Shown: positions 1 through 7,915, counted from the first letter of the stretch. The stretch is DNA of 26,635 nucleotides from Mucilaginibacter_A sp050954865 (GCA_050954865.1 JBPBQN010000166.1:1-26635), one strand, 5' to 3'. The notes: generated by a model from the sequence alone, not told the origin. Numbers and translations: made by a program.

Positions 1-196
1 CACATTGAGGAGAATTTGAATACGTTAGTGTGAGTACAATTTAAATATAAGTTGTTTATAAAATAATATATCCGAACGGTAAACCTAAATGCTGACGTTA
101 TCTAAACGCACTCTGGGTCATAAATAGTTGTAAATCTTGTTCTTTGAGTAATAAACATTGGATAAATTAATTAAAGTCAAATAACCAAGTAAATAT

Positions 197-216
197 TAGC
201 TAAACATTTTTAGCTA
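197..216. promoter_or_regulatory. 8-bp perfect hairpin just upstream of the first gene
   Basis: TAGCTAAA and TTTAGCTA form a perfect inverted repeat around a CATT loop, ending about 33 bases before the ATG at 250. It has no T-run, so a terminator is unlikely. It could be an operator or a 5' UTR stem of the following gene; this role is inference from position only. Confidence 0.3.
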
Positions 217-249
217 TTTATTCTTTTGAAAGTCAAACAAGTTTTTAGT

Positions 250-1305
250 ATGAATATTTCCCATCCTACAGAAAGTGATAACAAAATTAACGCGCCGCTT
301 TCTACAAACCTTACGCCAGGCATCGATATGGATAAGCTGATTGGCGTACCACAATTATTTTGCAGGTATTGCCAAACGCGTGAGGGCTTCATGTTGGTAC
401 CGCTCGGTACAATGACTTTGCAGGATGACCATCGTGTTACCGGCTATCACCATCCAAATGAACGTTCCTGGCAGCCTTACAAATACGGTTCAGTAAAACC
501 CGATAAAACTTTTGCTTTTTTTGGCTGGGCTGGCGGGTTTCTGCCAAGCTCTACTTGGCAGCAAACTTTTAATGGCATGTCGGTAGGATATTACTGCTCG
601 GAGCCGGAAATGCCGCAGAAGCTTTGCCTGGTTCCTCATACACAGGTTAAGGATAACCTTGAAATTGTTTATGTTATTGCTACCTGTTTGCGCTTCTACA
701 AAAAAACTATTCCGCAGTTACTTAAAGAATTGCTTGCAGAAGATATTGCCCCTGAGCGCATTAAAGTTGTTGTGAATGGCTGCACCAAAAATGACGATGC
801 AGTAATTGATGGTATCGATTATGCCTTTACTTCGCATGATGCCTGGGAACTCAGTGCCCTTTACGAGGCACCACTACGCTGGCAGTTTGATTATGCAATG
901 CTTATCCATGATACCAACCAGATATATCCTGGCTTCAGACGAAAAGTTGAAAATTTTAACACGCATCTGCTGTGGGATCATCTTCCTGCCACACCACTTG
1001 CACGATGCTTGCTTGGCTTGTATTCATACAGTTTTCTGTTAAAAATAAACGACTGGCTGAAAGAAATTGATGGAATAGAAAAACAAGGAGCCATCACAGC
1101 CGAGGTAGCAGGAGAACTGTTGCACCGCGCAGAATCTGTTTTGGTTATGGGCGATCCGGAAATGAATGGTGCGGCAAGGCAGGCAGACTCAAAAGAAGTT
1201 GCTGACTTTTTTAACTCTGGTACGTTAAGGGTTCGCAGAGTATTCCCAACAATCAACCTGCACAAATTTACTCATTTTGATATTGTACAGTCTGTAAGCC
1301 TGTAA
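250..1305 (+). CDS. Unrecognised protein with glycosyltransferase-like features
   Basis: The product is about 351 residues with no signal peptide or membrane segment. I chose the ATG at 250; an in-frame TTG at 226 would add eight residues. The middle (roughly residues 138-230) alternates hydrophobic strands and helices: LEIVYVIATCLRFYKKTI, IKVVVNGC, then YAMLIHDTN. This resembles the nucleotide-sugar-binding half of GT-A glycosyltransferases, where an acidic turn such as HDTN might replace the DxD motif. That is a resemblance by eye, not a family assignment. The C-terminal third contains VMGDPEMNGAARQADS. The N-terminal part is rich in Cys, Tyr and Trp (FCRYC, GYYCSEPEMP). The gene stands alone on the plus strand, followed 18 bases later by a nested palindrome. 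The reading frame is intact and its codon use matches its neighbours. Confidence 0.75.
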   Translation: MNISHPTESDNKINAPLSTNLTPGIDMDKLIGVPQLFCRYCQTREGFMLVPLGTMTLQDDHRVTGYHHPNERSWQPYKYGSVKPDKTFAFFGWAGGFLPSSTWQQTFNGMSVGYYCSEPEMPQKLCLVPHTQVKDNLEIVYVIATCLRFYKKTIPQLLKELLAEDIAPERIKVVVNGCTKNDDAVIDGIDYAFTSHDAWELSALYEAPLRWQFDYAMLIHDTNQIYPGFRRKVENFNTHLLWDHLPATPLARCLLGLYSYSFLLKINDWLKEIDGIEKQGAITAEVAGELLHRAESVLVMGDPEMNGAARQADSKEVADFFNSGTLRVRRVFPTINLHKFTHFDIVQSVSL

Positions 1306-1322
1306 TAAGTATTTGATTTGAA

Positions 1323-1472
1323 AAAGCCTGTTTAAATTTTATGCAAATTATTCTTATGCTTCTTTTATCGCCTAAAAATTAGTTTTCATGCTTTTAATAT
1401 AGTTTTAAAAGTAAAATTTTAGGCGGTAAAAGAAGCATTGTAAATTTCTCTCGCCTAATTTAAACAGGCTTT
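1323..1472. repeat. Nested double inverted repeat carrying a repeat-motif pair
   Basis: The outer arms, AAAGCCTGTTTAAATT (1323-1338) and AATTTAAACAGGCTTT (1457-1472), are a perfect 16-base inverted repeat. Inside lie a reverse motif copy (1356-1380, ATGCTTCTTTTATCGCC) and a forward copy (1413-1438, AGGCGGTAAAAGAAGCAT). These pair over about 24 bases, with one T/C difference that still allows a G-U pair. The 150-base unit holds no gene. It could end transcription of the upstream gene, or be a non-autonomous palindromic element. Both variable positions (GGCG) match between the two copies. Confidence 0.75.
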
Positions 1473-1687
1473 ATTATTACTTCTGATAAGTAACCGCGGT
1501 TTCAGTTTATAGCTTCATTGATAAAATGATGTTTTAAAACGTTATTTTTTAAATCGATAACCAAAATCGAATAAAAATCAAAATAAAAAAGACACGCATT
1601 GTTTAATTATTACTTGATTCGGTAAACAACCGCTGCCACGAGAGGTTATCTCTGCAATCAAATCAATAATATTAAATTAAATAAAAT
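1473..1687. other. A+T-rich leader region of the alcohol dehydrogenase
   Basis: No ORF or RNA gene is seen. It contains the palindrome ACCGCGGT near 1492-1499 and a small stem AGAG-GTTAT-CTCT near 1640-1652. The promoter of the dehydrogenase gene presumably lies here, but no convincing TAnnTTTG element was found. Confidence 0.3.
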
Positions 1688-2842
1688 ATGTTAGCAATGA
1701 ATTACCGCGGGCCGCGCAGAGTCCGTGCCGATCATAAACCAATGCCAGAAATTTTGCATCCGGAAGATGCGATTGTGCGCGTTACACGTTCATGTATTTG
1801 TGGTTCTGATTTGCATTTGTATCATGGCCTGGTGCCTGATACGCGTGTAGGATCAACTTTTGGCCACGAATTTATTGGTGTGGTAGAAGATATAGGTTCC
1901 GGCGTTAACAACTTAAAAGTAGGCGATAACGTGATCGTACCTTTCAATGTTGCCTGCGGAAAATGTGCTTTTTGCAAGCAGGAACTGTATGGCAACTGTC
2001 ACGAATCCAATTCTCAGGCAACCGCCGTTGGAGCAATTTTCGGTTACTCGCATACGGCTGGCGGCTATGATGGCGGACAGGCAGAGTATGTGCGCGTTCC
2101 TTTTGCAGATGTTGGCCCTACGGTTATTCCGGAATGGATGGATCACGATGATGCAGTTTTATTAACGGATGTGGTGCCAACCGGTTATCAGGCGGCAGAA
2201 ATGGGCGGCATTAAAACCGGCGATACAGTAGTTGTTTTTGGAGCCGGACCAGTAGGTATTTTGGCTGCTAAATGTGCCTGGCTTTTTGGTGCAGGCCGTG
2301 TAATTGTGATTGATCATATAGATTACCGGTTGGAATTTGTAAAAAAATACGCGCAGTGCGAAGCTTACAATTTTAAGGAAATGGAAGATCCGGTTTTATT
2401 TTTGAAGAAAATAACCGATTGGTATGGAGCGGATGTTTGTATTGATGCAGTAGGTGCCGATGCTTCCGGCGATGCTTTGCAAACAATCACCGGTAAAAAA
2501 CTACTTTTACAAGCTGGCTCGGCTACGGCTTTGCATTGGGCCATTAACTCGGTAAAAAAAGGCGGTATCGTTTCTGTTGTTGGTGTTTATGGCCCAACAG
2601 ATAATCTAGTTCCGATTGGCAACGTGCTGAATAAAGGATTAACAATTCGTGCTAATCAGGCATCGGTAAAACGCTTGCTGCCGAGGTTGATTGATCATAT
2701 ACAAGCTGGCCGTTTAAATCCAAAAGAAATCATAACGCACCGCGTGCCTTTAGAAGAAGTAGCTGATGCTTATCACATTTTTTCATCTAAGCTGGATAAT
2801 TGTATTAAAACAGTTTTGATTCCATCTACCGCAAAAAAATAA
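1688..2842 (+). CDS. Zinc-dependent alcohol dehydrogenase (formaldehyde-dehydrogenase-like MDR)
   Basis: The 384-residue product is a typical medium-chain NAD(P)-dependent dehydrogenase that oxidises an alcohol or hydroxymethyl substrate in the cytosol. The catalytic zinc site is visible as C38 in CICGSD, followed by H60-E61 in FGHE. The structural zinc knuckle is C90, C93, C96 and C104 (CGKCAFCKQELYGNC). The Rossmann motif GAGPVG spans 185-190, with an acidic VIDH end of the second strand, so NAD is more likely than NADP. Length and motif order match the glutathione-dependent formaldehyde-dehydrogenase-like subgroup, but the substrate cannot be read from sequence. A downstream gene starts 11 bases after the stop, so the two are probably cotranscribed and end at the terminator at 3368-3409. 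Confidence 0.9.
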   Translation: MLAMNYRGPRRVRADHKPMPEILHPEDAIVRVTRSCICGSDLHLYHGLVPDTRVGSTFGHEFIGVVEDIGSGVNNLKVGDNVIVPFNVACGKCAFCKQELYGNCHESNSQATAVGAIFGYSHTAGGYDGGQAEYVRVPFADVGPTVIPEWMDHDDAVLLTDVVPTGYQAAEMGGIKTGDTVVVFGAGPVGILAAKCAWLFGAGRVIVIDHIDYRLEFVKKYAQCEAYNFKEMEDPVLFLKKITDWYGADVCIDAVGADASGDALQTITGKKLLLQAGSATALHWAINSVKKGGIVSVVGVYGPTDNLVPIGNVLNKGLTIRANQASVKRLLPRLIDHIQAGRLNPKEIITHRVPLEEVADAYHIFSSKLDNCIKTVLIPSTAKK

Positions 2843-2853
2843 ATAGAATTATC

Positions 2854-3345
2854 ATGGAAAACACAAATAGCGATTATTCGCATATCATCGGATGGGGTTT
2901 TGATGCTGATCCGAAAAATGAGCCAACTTATCCGATGAAAAAATATACCGGCGATGATCATAACAGGTTAAACTGGGAACGTCCTGTATTGCAAAAACCA
3001 ACGGTTGAAATTTTAAAATCAATTGAGCGGCCATATTTAACGGCAGTAGTTGGCACTTCGGTTCCACCTTCTGGCCTGAGTGGTATTATTCGTCGTTATG
3101 CATTCAAAAATTTCAGCGAAAATGAATACGGACACTGGTTACCGCTGTTGCTTGCAGACCGAATTGGCGTGGTAGAAGGAATTGTAGATGATCTGAAACA
3201 TGGCCATATTCCTAATATTTTTGCTGAAAAAGGCTGGAAAGCAGCATGGAAATACAACCCAAAAGGACTTGTAAAAACGGTTGCCATGGGAGCTGTTATC
3301 ACAACCGGTATTGTTGCTTTTTTACGCAGGAAAAAAGTAAAGTAA
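2854..3345 (+). CDS. Small membrane-anchored companion of the dehydrogenase, unknown function
   Basis: This 163-residue protein is not recognised. Its N-terminal half is polar with GWGFDADPKNEPTYPMK and many aromatic and proline residues. The region around residues 58-80 contains PYLTAVVGTSVPPSGLSG. A single predicted membrane helix (about residues 140-157, TVAMGAVITTGIVAFL) is followed by a positive tail RRKKVK, giving a C-terminal anchor with the bulk on one face of the membrane. It starts 11 bases after the dehydrogenase stop and is followed by a perfect terminator, so it is the last gene of a two-gene operon. The pairing suggests a functional link such as membrane tethering or electron transfer, which is inference. 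Confidence 0.75.
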   Translation: MENTNSDYSHIIGWGFDADPKNEPTYPMKKYTGDDHNRLNWERPVLQKPTVEILKSIERPYLTAVVGTSVPPSGLSGIIRRYAFKNFSENEYGHWLPLLLADRIGVVEGIVDDLKHGHIPNIFAEKGWKAAWKYNPKGLVKTVAMGAVITTGIVAFLRRKKVK

Positions 3346-3367
3346 TATCTGTTTAATCAAAGTTCAC

Positions 3368-3409
3368 AAAAAAAGGAAACTGTTTTTATAAAAACAGTTT
3401 CCTTTTTTT
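3368..3409. terminator. Perfect bidirectional Rho-independent terminator
   Basis: A perfect 28-base palindrome (3375-3402), GGAAACTGTTTTTA joined directly to its complement, is flanked by an A-run on the left and a T-run on the right. It lies 23 bases after the stop of the dehydrogenase companion gene. The centre CTGTTTTTATAAAAACAG resembles a collapsed reverse/forward pair of the dispersed repeat motif. Confidence 0.85.
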
Positions 3410-3421
3410 GTTACATAAAGT

Positions 3422-3820
3422 TTGAGGATAGGAATTTTATTAGTAAATGTATCAGAGCAATTATCGGACATCACCAATGGCGATATGCCAACGGTTGTGA
3501 TAGATGCAACAGGCAATCAAAAAGCCATCAACAACGCTTTTGGATATATGGCGCATGGTGCACGTTTTGTGTTAATTGGGCTGCAAAAAGGTGAAATTAA
3601 CTTCAGTCACCCCGAATTTCATAAGCGTGAAGCTACGCTGATGAGCAGCCGCAACGCCACACGTACCGATTTTAAATACGTAATTTCAGCGATGAAAAAG
3701 GGTTTGATTGATCCGAAAACTTACATTACGCACCATGTGAATTTTGATGAAGTGAAAGCGCAGTTTGCAAACTGGCTTGATCCGGCAAATGGCGTTATCA
3801 AAGCAATTGTTTCGGTTTGA
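3422..3820 (+). pseudogene. C-terminal remnant of a second zinc-type alcohol dehydrogenase
   Basis: Only about 130 residues remain, beginning at a TTG directly after the terminator. The segment reads MPTVVIDATGNQKAINNAFG, then RFVLIGLQKGEINF, REATLMSSRNATRTDF and ITHHVNFDEVKAQF. This matches the distal half of the Rossmann domain and the C-terminal helices of MDR sugar-acid or polyol dehydrogenases. The zinc-binding GroES-like domain and the GxGxxG dinucleotide motif are missing, so the product cannot be an active enzyme. The missing portion is about 200 residues. It differs clearly from the intact enzyme upstream, so it is a separate paralogue that lost its 5' end rather than a duplicated tail. 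Confidence 0.75.
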
Positions 3821-4033
3821 TAATTAGTATAAATAAACTTCATTTACTCGTTGTGCAATTGAAAAACGGAAATAAATTGCAGGCTAAATTTATATTTTAT
3901 TGAAAGTACCTGCACTAAAGTTTAAATAAGAAGTGATTAACGCTTTGTGAAAAAAGTTTTAATTAATGGTAAAAGCTTAAAATTTACATGCTGTATTTTA
4001 CGGAAGAAGCGTAAATAAAACAGGATAAATACT
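3821..4033. other. A+T-rich spacer with a decayed motif copy
   Basis: No gene is seen. ATGCTGTATTTTAC (3988-4001) differs from the reverse core ATGCTGTTTTTATC at two positions and is probably a decayed copy of the dispersed repeat, 33 bases before a good copy. Confidence 0.35.
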
Positions 4034-4056
4034 ATGCTTCTTTTATCAACCTAAAT
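4034..4056 (-). repeat. Dispersed boundary motif, GAAGCAT type
   Basis: The plus strand shows an exact reverse core, ATGCTTCTTTTATC, followed by AACCTAAAT. It lies 54 bases before the monooxygenase start, with the TTTAGGT end facing that gene. A small AAAACC/GGTTTT stem follows at about 4062-4079. Confidence 0.8.
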
Positions 4057-4110
4057 CTTTCAAAACCAATACCGGTTTTAAATGCTTGTATCAGCAAATA
4101 AAAAACCAAT

Positions 4111-4395
4111 ATGTTAAATGTTATTGCAAAAGTAACCGCTCAAACTGAGCATCTTGAAGCTGTAAAAACTGCTTTAGAAGCTGTACTTGAACCCGTGCGA
4201 AATGAAGAAGGTTGCTTATCTTACAATTTGCACCAGGATATTAAAGATAAAAATCTTTTCTTTTTTTATGAAAGCTGGGATAGCATGCATCATTTGGAAG
4301 AGCACCGCATGAAGCCGCACATGGTTCATTTGGGCGAGCAAATTAAAGGTTTGCTGGAAAAACACATGGAAGTTAACTTGATGGATAAGTTGTAA
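4111..4395 (+). CDS. ABM-superfamily (YgiN-like) quinol monooxygenase
   Basis: The 94-residue product has the length and pattern of a single antibiotic-biosynthesis-monooxygenase ferredoxin-like domain. It opens with LNVIAKVTA, has the conserved EEGCLSYNLHQD turn, then FFFYESWDSMHHLEEH and a C-terminal helix and strand. Family members act in the cytosol as small homodimers that oxidise quinols or aromatic substrates with oxygen and no metal, or have unknown substrates. A motif copy lies on each side (4034 and 4423) in opposite orientations. The downstream cupin gene starts 41 bases after the stop, so cotranscription is likely. Confidence 0.88.
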   Translation: MLNVIAKVTAQTEHLEAVKTALEAVLEPVRNEEGCLSYNLHQDIKDKNLFFFYESWDSMHHLEEHRMKPHMVHLGEQIKGLLEKHMEVNLMDKL

Positions 4396-4422
4396 GCTAT
4401 CCAATTATTCACAAAAAAAACA

Positions 4423-4438
4423 CTGGTAAAAGAAGCAT
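4423..4438 (+). repeat. Dispersed boundary motif overlapping the cupin start codon
   Basis: CTGGTAAAAGAAGCAT is a forward copy with GGTAAAA for GATAAAA. Its last two bases are the A and T of the cupin ATG (4437-4439), and its AAAAGAAG run lies where a ribosome-binding site would be expected. Confidence 0.75.
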
Positions 4439-5018
4439 GAACAGAACACAATTTTTAACGATGATCGGGTTATCTTCTTTTACTTTTTTCTCCCGAAAAA
4501 CGATGGCCGATAATCCTATAAAACCGGAAACGCATTTGTTTAAAGATGACGGCACGATTCCAAACAGCAAATATCCGTTGCTGCATTATCAAAAAGCTTT
4601 TACGCAAACCGGTGCAGACGGTGCTGGCTGGCTGGAACAGCATTTCGCCAAAAACAACTGGACGAATTCCTGGCGTAATGGCGTGTATTCGTTTCATCAT
4701 TATCACAGCACCTCGCACGAAGTTTTAGGTGTTTACAGCGGTTCTGCATTGCTGTTTTTAGGCGGAGAAAAAGGACAAAAAGTTAAGGTTGAAGCAGGTG
4801 ATATTTTGGTGATTCCGGCAGGCGTTGGTCATAAAAATCTGGGAAGCAGTGCTGATTTCGGCGTTGTTGGCGCTTATCCGGATGGCCGGAGTTGGGATGT
4901 AATGCGTGGTCAGCCAGGCGACAGGCCAAAAGCAGACGAACGGATTGCAGCTTTGCCAGTTCCAGATTTTGACCCGTTTTCGGGGAAGAATGGCGGATTG
5001 ATTTCGCTCTGGCATTAA
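4437..5018 (+). CDS. YjlB-like cupin-domain protein
   Basis: The 193-residue protein contains one cupin barrel. Motif 1 is FHHYHSTSHEVLGVYSG, giving probable metal ligands H88, H90 and E95. Motif 2 is GDILVIPAGVGHKN (121-134) with ligand H132. The match resembles the YjlB family, whose biochemical role is not well defined. The N-terminus MNRTQFLTMIGLSSFTFF is a short hydrophobic stretch that could be a signal sequence, while ATG at 4461 would remove much of it; cytosolic family members lack this stretch. The start lies inside a motif copy, and the upstream monooxygenase suggests a small redox operon. Confidence 0.85.
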   Translation: MNRTQFLTMIGLSSFTFFSRKTMADNPIKPETHLFKDDGTIPNSKYPLLHYQKAFTQTGADGAGWLEQHFAKNNWTNSWRNGVYSFHHYHSTSHEVLGVYSGSALLFLGGEKGQKVKVEAGDILVIPAGVGHKNLGSSADFGVVGAYPDGRSWDVMRGQPGDRPKADERIAALPVPDFDPFSGKNGGLISLWH

Positions 5019-5054
5019 AGTTTTTTTAAATTAACGTGTGCTGGTTTGTATCAA

Positions 5055-5076
5055 TTTTGTGCGATAAAAACAGCAT
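5055..5076 (+). repeat. Dispersed boundary motif, ACAGCAT type
   Basis: TTTTGTGC followed by the exact core GATAAAAACAGCAT. It lies 36 bases after the cupin stop and 47 bases before the peptidase start. Confidence 0.75.
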
Positions 5077-5123
5077 CCTGATTTTGCCATAAATTCTGTT
5101 ACCTTGGCTTTTTTAACAAAGCC

Positions 5124-7439
5124 ATGAATAAGTTTTTTCTTCTGATTTTTCCCGTTGCGCTTGCTTCGGTTGCCCAGGCTCAGCAAAAAGTTTTAACTAC
5201 AAAAGATTACGCCCAGGCAGAAAAATTCCTCAATTATAATACCGATCCGTTGGTAGATCGGGCCAGCATACGCCCAAACTGGCTGCCAAACGGACGGTTT
5301 TGGTACCGTGTTTTAACGCCGCAGGGAAGTGAATTTATGCTGATCGATCCGGCCAGAAAAACACGTCAGGCTGCTTTTGATCAGCAAAAACTGGCGGTTT
5401 CACTTTCGGCAGCTACGGGCAAAACTTATTCGGCAAGCACGCTGCCTTTTCAGTTTTTTAATTTCTCTGCAGATCAAAAAGCCATCATTTTTCAGGCCGA
5501 TGGCAAGCAATGGAAAGCCGATTTGTACACTTATACCGTAGTGCCGGATAATTCTGCCATGACTGCAAATACCAACGGTTTTGCCGGCCGGTCGGGCAGA
5601 GGCGGCGGGAACCAGGTTTTATCTCCCGACGGAAAAAAAGCAGCTTTTATAAAAGATTATAATCTGTGGATGCGCGATGTGGCAACTAAACAAGAAACGC
5701 AACTTACAACCGATGGCGTTAAAAATTTGGGGTACGCCACGGATAATGCAGGTTGGACCAGCAGCGACCGGCCGATTTTGCTGTGGTCGCCGGACTCAAA
5801 AAAAATTGCGACCAACAAACAGGATGAGCGCAATGTAGGCGATATGTATTTAGTGAGCACCAACGTTGGCCACCCGATGCTGTACGCCTGGAAATATCCG
5901 ATGCCCGGCGATGCAGCTATTGCCATGATTCAACATGTGATCATTGAAGTTGATCAGCCTAAAATAATTACGCTGCAAATTCCGCCGGATGTGCACCGTT
6001 CATCATTTCAGGATGATATTTCGATGGAAGATGAAAACTGGAGTTTGGATGGTTCGCAACTGGCTTTTATCTCTACTTCAAGAGATCATAAAAACGAAAA
6101 AGTACGCATTGCCGATGCTAAAACCGGTGCCGTGCGAGAGATTTTTCAGGAAACCGTTCCTACGCAATACGAATCCGGCTGGGGAAGCGCCAACTGGAAA
6201 TTTATGCCAAAATCCAACGAGATTTTGTGGTTTTCGGAGCGTGATAACTGGGGACATTTATACCTGTACAATTCATCCACAGGAAAACTAAAAAACCAAG
6301 TTACCAAAGGCAATTGGGTAGTAACAAAAATTATTAAAATTGACGAAAAAAACCGTGTGATTTATTTTATGGCTGATGGAAAGGAAGTAGAGAACCCGTA
6401 TTTCAGTCAGTTTTGTAAAATTGATTTTGATGGAAAACACCTGGAAGTTTTAACGCCGGAAAGCGGAAATCATACGGTTACCTTATCACCGGAAAACAAT
6501 TATTTTATTGATACTTACTCCAAACCAAACGTGCCGCCGGTAATGGTTTTGCGCGATTTGAACGGGAAACTGCTTGTCAATCTGGAAAAAACAGATGTTT
6601 CACGCTTGGCTGCAAACGGCTGGCATCCAGCAACACCAATTACTGTAAAAGCGCACGATGGCAAAACGGATTTGTATGGTTTGCTGTTTACGCCAACAAA
6701 TTTAGATGCACAAAAGAAGTATCCGATTATCGATTACATTTATCCCGGTCCGCAGGGCGGCGGCGTGGGTAGCTGGTCTTTTGCGGCTTCGCGCAACGAT
6801 CATCAGGCGCTGGCTGAGCTGGGTTTTGTGGTGGTAGTGATTGAAGGAACGAGCAATCCGCTTCGATCTAAAAGTTTTCATGATATGAGTTACGGCAATA
6901 TGTCGGACAATACGCTACCCGATCAAATCACCGGCATCCGTCAGCTCGCCCAAAAATATAATTATATCGATACTAGCCGCGTTGGTATTTGGGGTCATTC
7001 CGGCGGTGGTTTTGCTACGGCAACAGCGATGTTTAAGTATCCGGATTTTTTTAAAGTAGGCATTTCTGAATCCGGCAACCACAATAACCGCAACTACGAG
7101 GACGATTGGGGCGAACGCTACGACGGTTTGGCCGAAAACTCTGATTACGCCGCACACGCCAACGAACTGTACGCTAAAAATCTGAAAGGCAAACTGTTGC
7201 TTGCTCACGGTTTGATGGACAACAACGTGCCGCCGCAGAACACTTTGTTAGTTGTAGAAGCGTTGGAAAAAGCCAATAAAGATTATGATCTGGTGATTTT
7301 CCCGAATAGCGCGCACGGTTACGGCAGCTATTCATCGTACATGATGCGTCGACGCTGGGATTATTTTGTTCGGAATTTGTTAGGAGCGGAGCCGCCGAAG
7401 GAGTATGAGTTGAAGGGAAGAGGGGATTTGAGAAATTAG
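5124..7439 (+). CDS. Secreted dipeptidyl peptidase IV (S9 family)
   Basis: The 771-residue product starts with a clear signal peptide, MNKFFLLIFPVALASVAQA, cleaved near AQA-QQ, so it acts in the periplasm or at the surface. Residues about 80-480 form the DPP-IV beta-propeller, with repeats such as LSPDGKKAAFIKDYNLW and WSPDSKKIA. The alpha/beta-hydrolase domain follows from about 500. The catalytic triad is readable: S626 in GHSGGG, D699 in HGLMDNNVP and H731 in NSAHGYG. The enzyme removes N-terminal dipeptides, classically Xaa-Pro, from oligopeptides. Length and motif spacing are normal. A Gly-rich insertion (AGRSGRGGGN) precedes the first propeller strands. A degenerate motif copy begins three bases after the stop. 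Confidence 0.93.
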   Translation: MNKFFLLIFPVALASVAQAQQKVLTTKDYAQAEKFLNYNTDPLVDRASIRPNWLPNGRFWYRVLTPQGSEFMLIDPARKTRQAAFDQQKLAVSLSAATGKTYSASTLPFQFFNFSADQKAIIFQADGKQWKADLYTYTVVPDNSAMTANTNGFAGRSGRGGGNQVLSPDGKKAAFIKDYNLWMRDVATKQETQLTTDGVKNLGYATDNAGWTSSDRPILLWSPDSKKIATNKQDERNVGDMYLVSTNVGHPMLYAWKYPMPGDAAIAMIQHVIIEVDQPKIITLQIPPDVHRSSFQDDISMEDENWSLDGSQLAFISTSRDHKNEKVRIADAKTGAVREIFQETVPTQYESGWGSANWKFMPKSNEILWFSERDNWGHLYLYNSSTGKLKNQVTKGNWVVTKIIKIDEKNRVIYFMADGKEVENPYFSQFCKIDFDGKHLEVLTPESGNHTVTLSPENNYFIDTYSKPNVPPVMVLRDLNGKLLVNLEKTDVSRLAANGWHPATPITVKAHDGKTDLYGLLFTPTNLDAQKKYPIIDYIYPGPQGGGVGSWSFAASRNDHQALAELGFVVVVIEGTSNPLRSKSFHDMSYGNMSDNTLPDQITGIRQLAQKYNYIDTSRVGIWGHSGGGFATATAMFKYPDFFKVGISESGNHNNRNYEDDWGERYDGLAENSDYAAHANELYAKNLKGKLLLAHGLMDNNVPPQNTLLVVEALEKANKDYDLVIFPNSAHGYGSYSSYMMRRRWDYFVRNLLGAEPPKEYELKGRGDLRN

Positions 7440-7441
7440 GA

Positions 7442-7464
7442 TTTTTGGGTGGTAAAAGAAGTAG
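7442..7464 (+). repeat. Degenerate dispersed boundary motif after the peptidase
   Basis: TTTTTGGGTGGTAAAAGAAG then TAG; the terminal CAT is changed to TAG. It starts three bases after the peptidase stop codon. Confidence 0.6.
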
Positions 7465-7601
7465 TTGGGTTTGAGGAAGATAATTAGCGCTTGATCTTTT
7501 ATCTATAAATTGCGTCAGTACAATAGTTAGCGGTAAGCTTCAAAGACACTTCTAAACTAACAAGTGAGCAAGTAATAAATAGATAAAAACAAATAAAATA
7601 A

Positions 7602-7688
7602 GCATTCAAGGACGAATGGCAAAGTCGCCTACCTTCAAAGAAATTTAAAATAAAGTAGGAGAAGTTAGTTCAACTCTAACTGAATGCG
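7602..7688 (+). tRNA. tRNA-like sequence with a 22-base anticodon loop
   Basis: A cloverleaf can be drawn by eye. The acceptor stem GCATTCA (7602-7608) pairs perfectly with TGAATGC (7681-7687), followed by a G discriminator. The D-arm is GAC/GTC (7611-7613, 7624-7626), with a loop holding A14, G18-G19 and A21 equivalents. The anticodon stem CCTAC (7628-7632) pairs with GTAGG (7655-7659). The T-arm GTTAG/CTAAC (7664-7668, 7676-7680) has the canonical loop TTCAACT. Departures are an A at position 8, a three-pair D-stem, no encoded CCA and a loop of 22 rather than 7 bases. If the loop begins CTTCAAA with an insertion after it, the anticodon would be TCA, which reads UGA. It may be a decayed tRNA, an element-borne tRNA or a structural mimic. 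Confidence 0.5.
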
Positions 7689-7699
7689 TAAAATAGAAT

Positions 7700-7846
7700 A
7701 TGCTTCAACTAAATTTGTCAGGACATCTTAATCATTTTAAAAATTTACTTGGACAGACCAATCATTATCTGATTACTATTCTTGTCGGACTTGAAGGTGT
7801 TCGCACTGGTAAAGTCATAAAAAACCGGACCAGGGAACTGCTTTAG
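7700..7846 (+). pseudogene. 48-codon ORF, possibly the N-terminal fragment of a lost gene
   Basis: ATG at 7700 opens a frame reading MLQLNLSGHLNHFKNLLGQ, then NHYLITILVGLEGVRTGKV and ending RTRELL before TAG. The composition is protein-like, with an amphipathic helix and a hydrophobic strand, and it starts 12 bases after the tRNA-like sequence. I do not recognise a family. The abrupt end in polar residues suggests a truncated gene rather than a complete small protein, but a chance ORF is possible. Confidence 0.3.
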
Positions 7847-7915
7847 GAAATAATACGTTTAAAGTCCGACTTGCAATCAAGAGTAAAAATATTAGCAAGT
7901 ATGTTTTGCCACTTC

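Noticed and set aside
5657..5926. Minus-strand frame opposite the peptidase propeller
   Set aside because: It overlaps well-conserved S9 propeller coding sequence and has no independent support.
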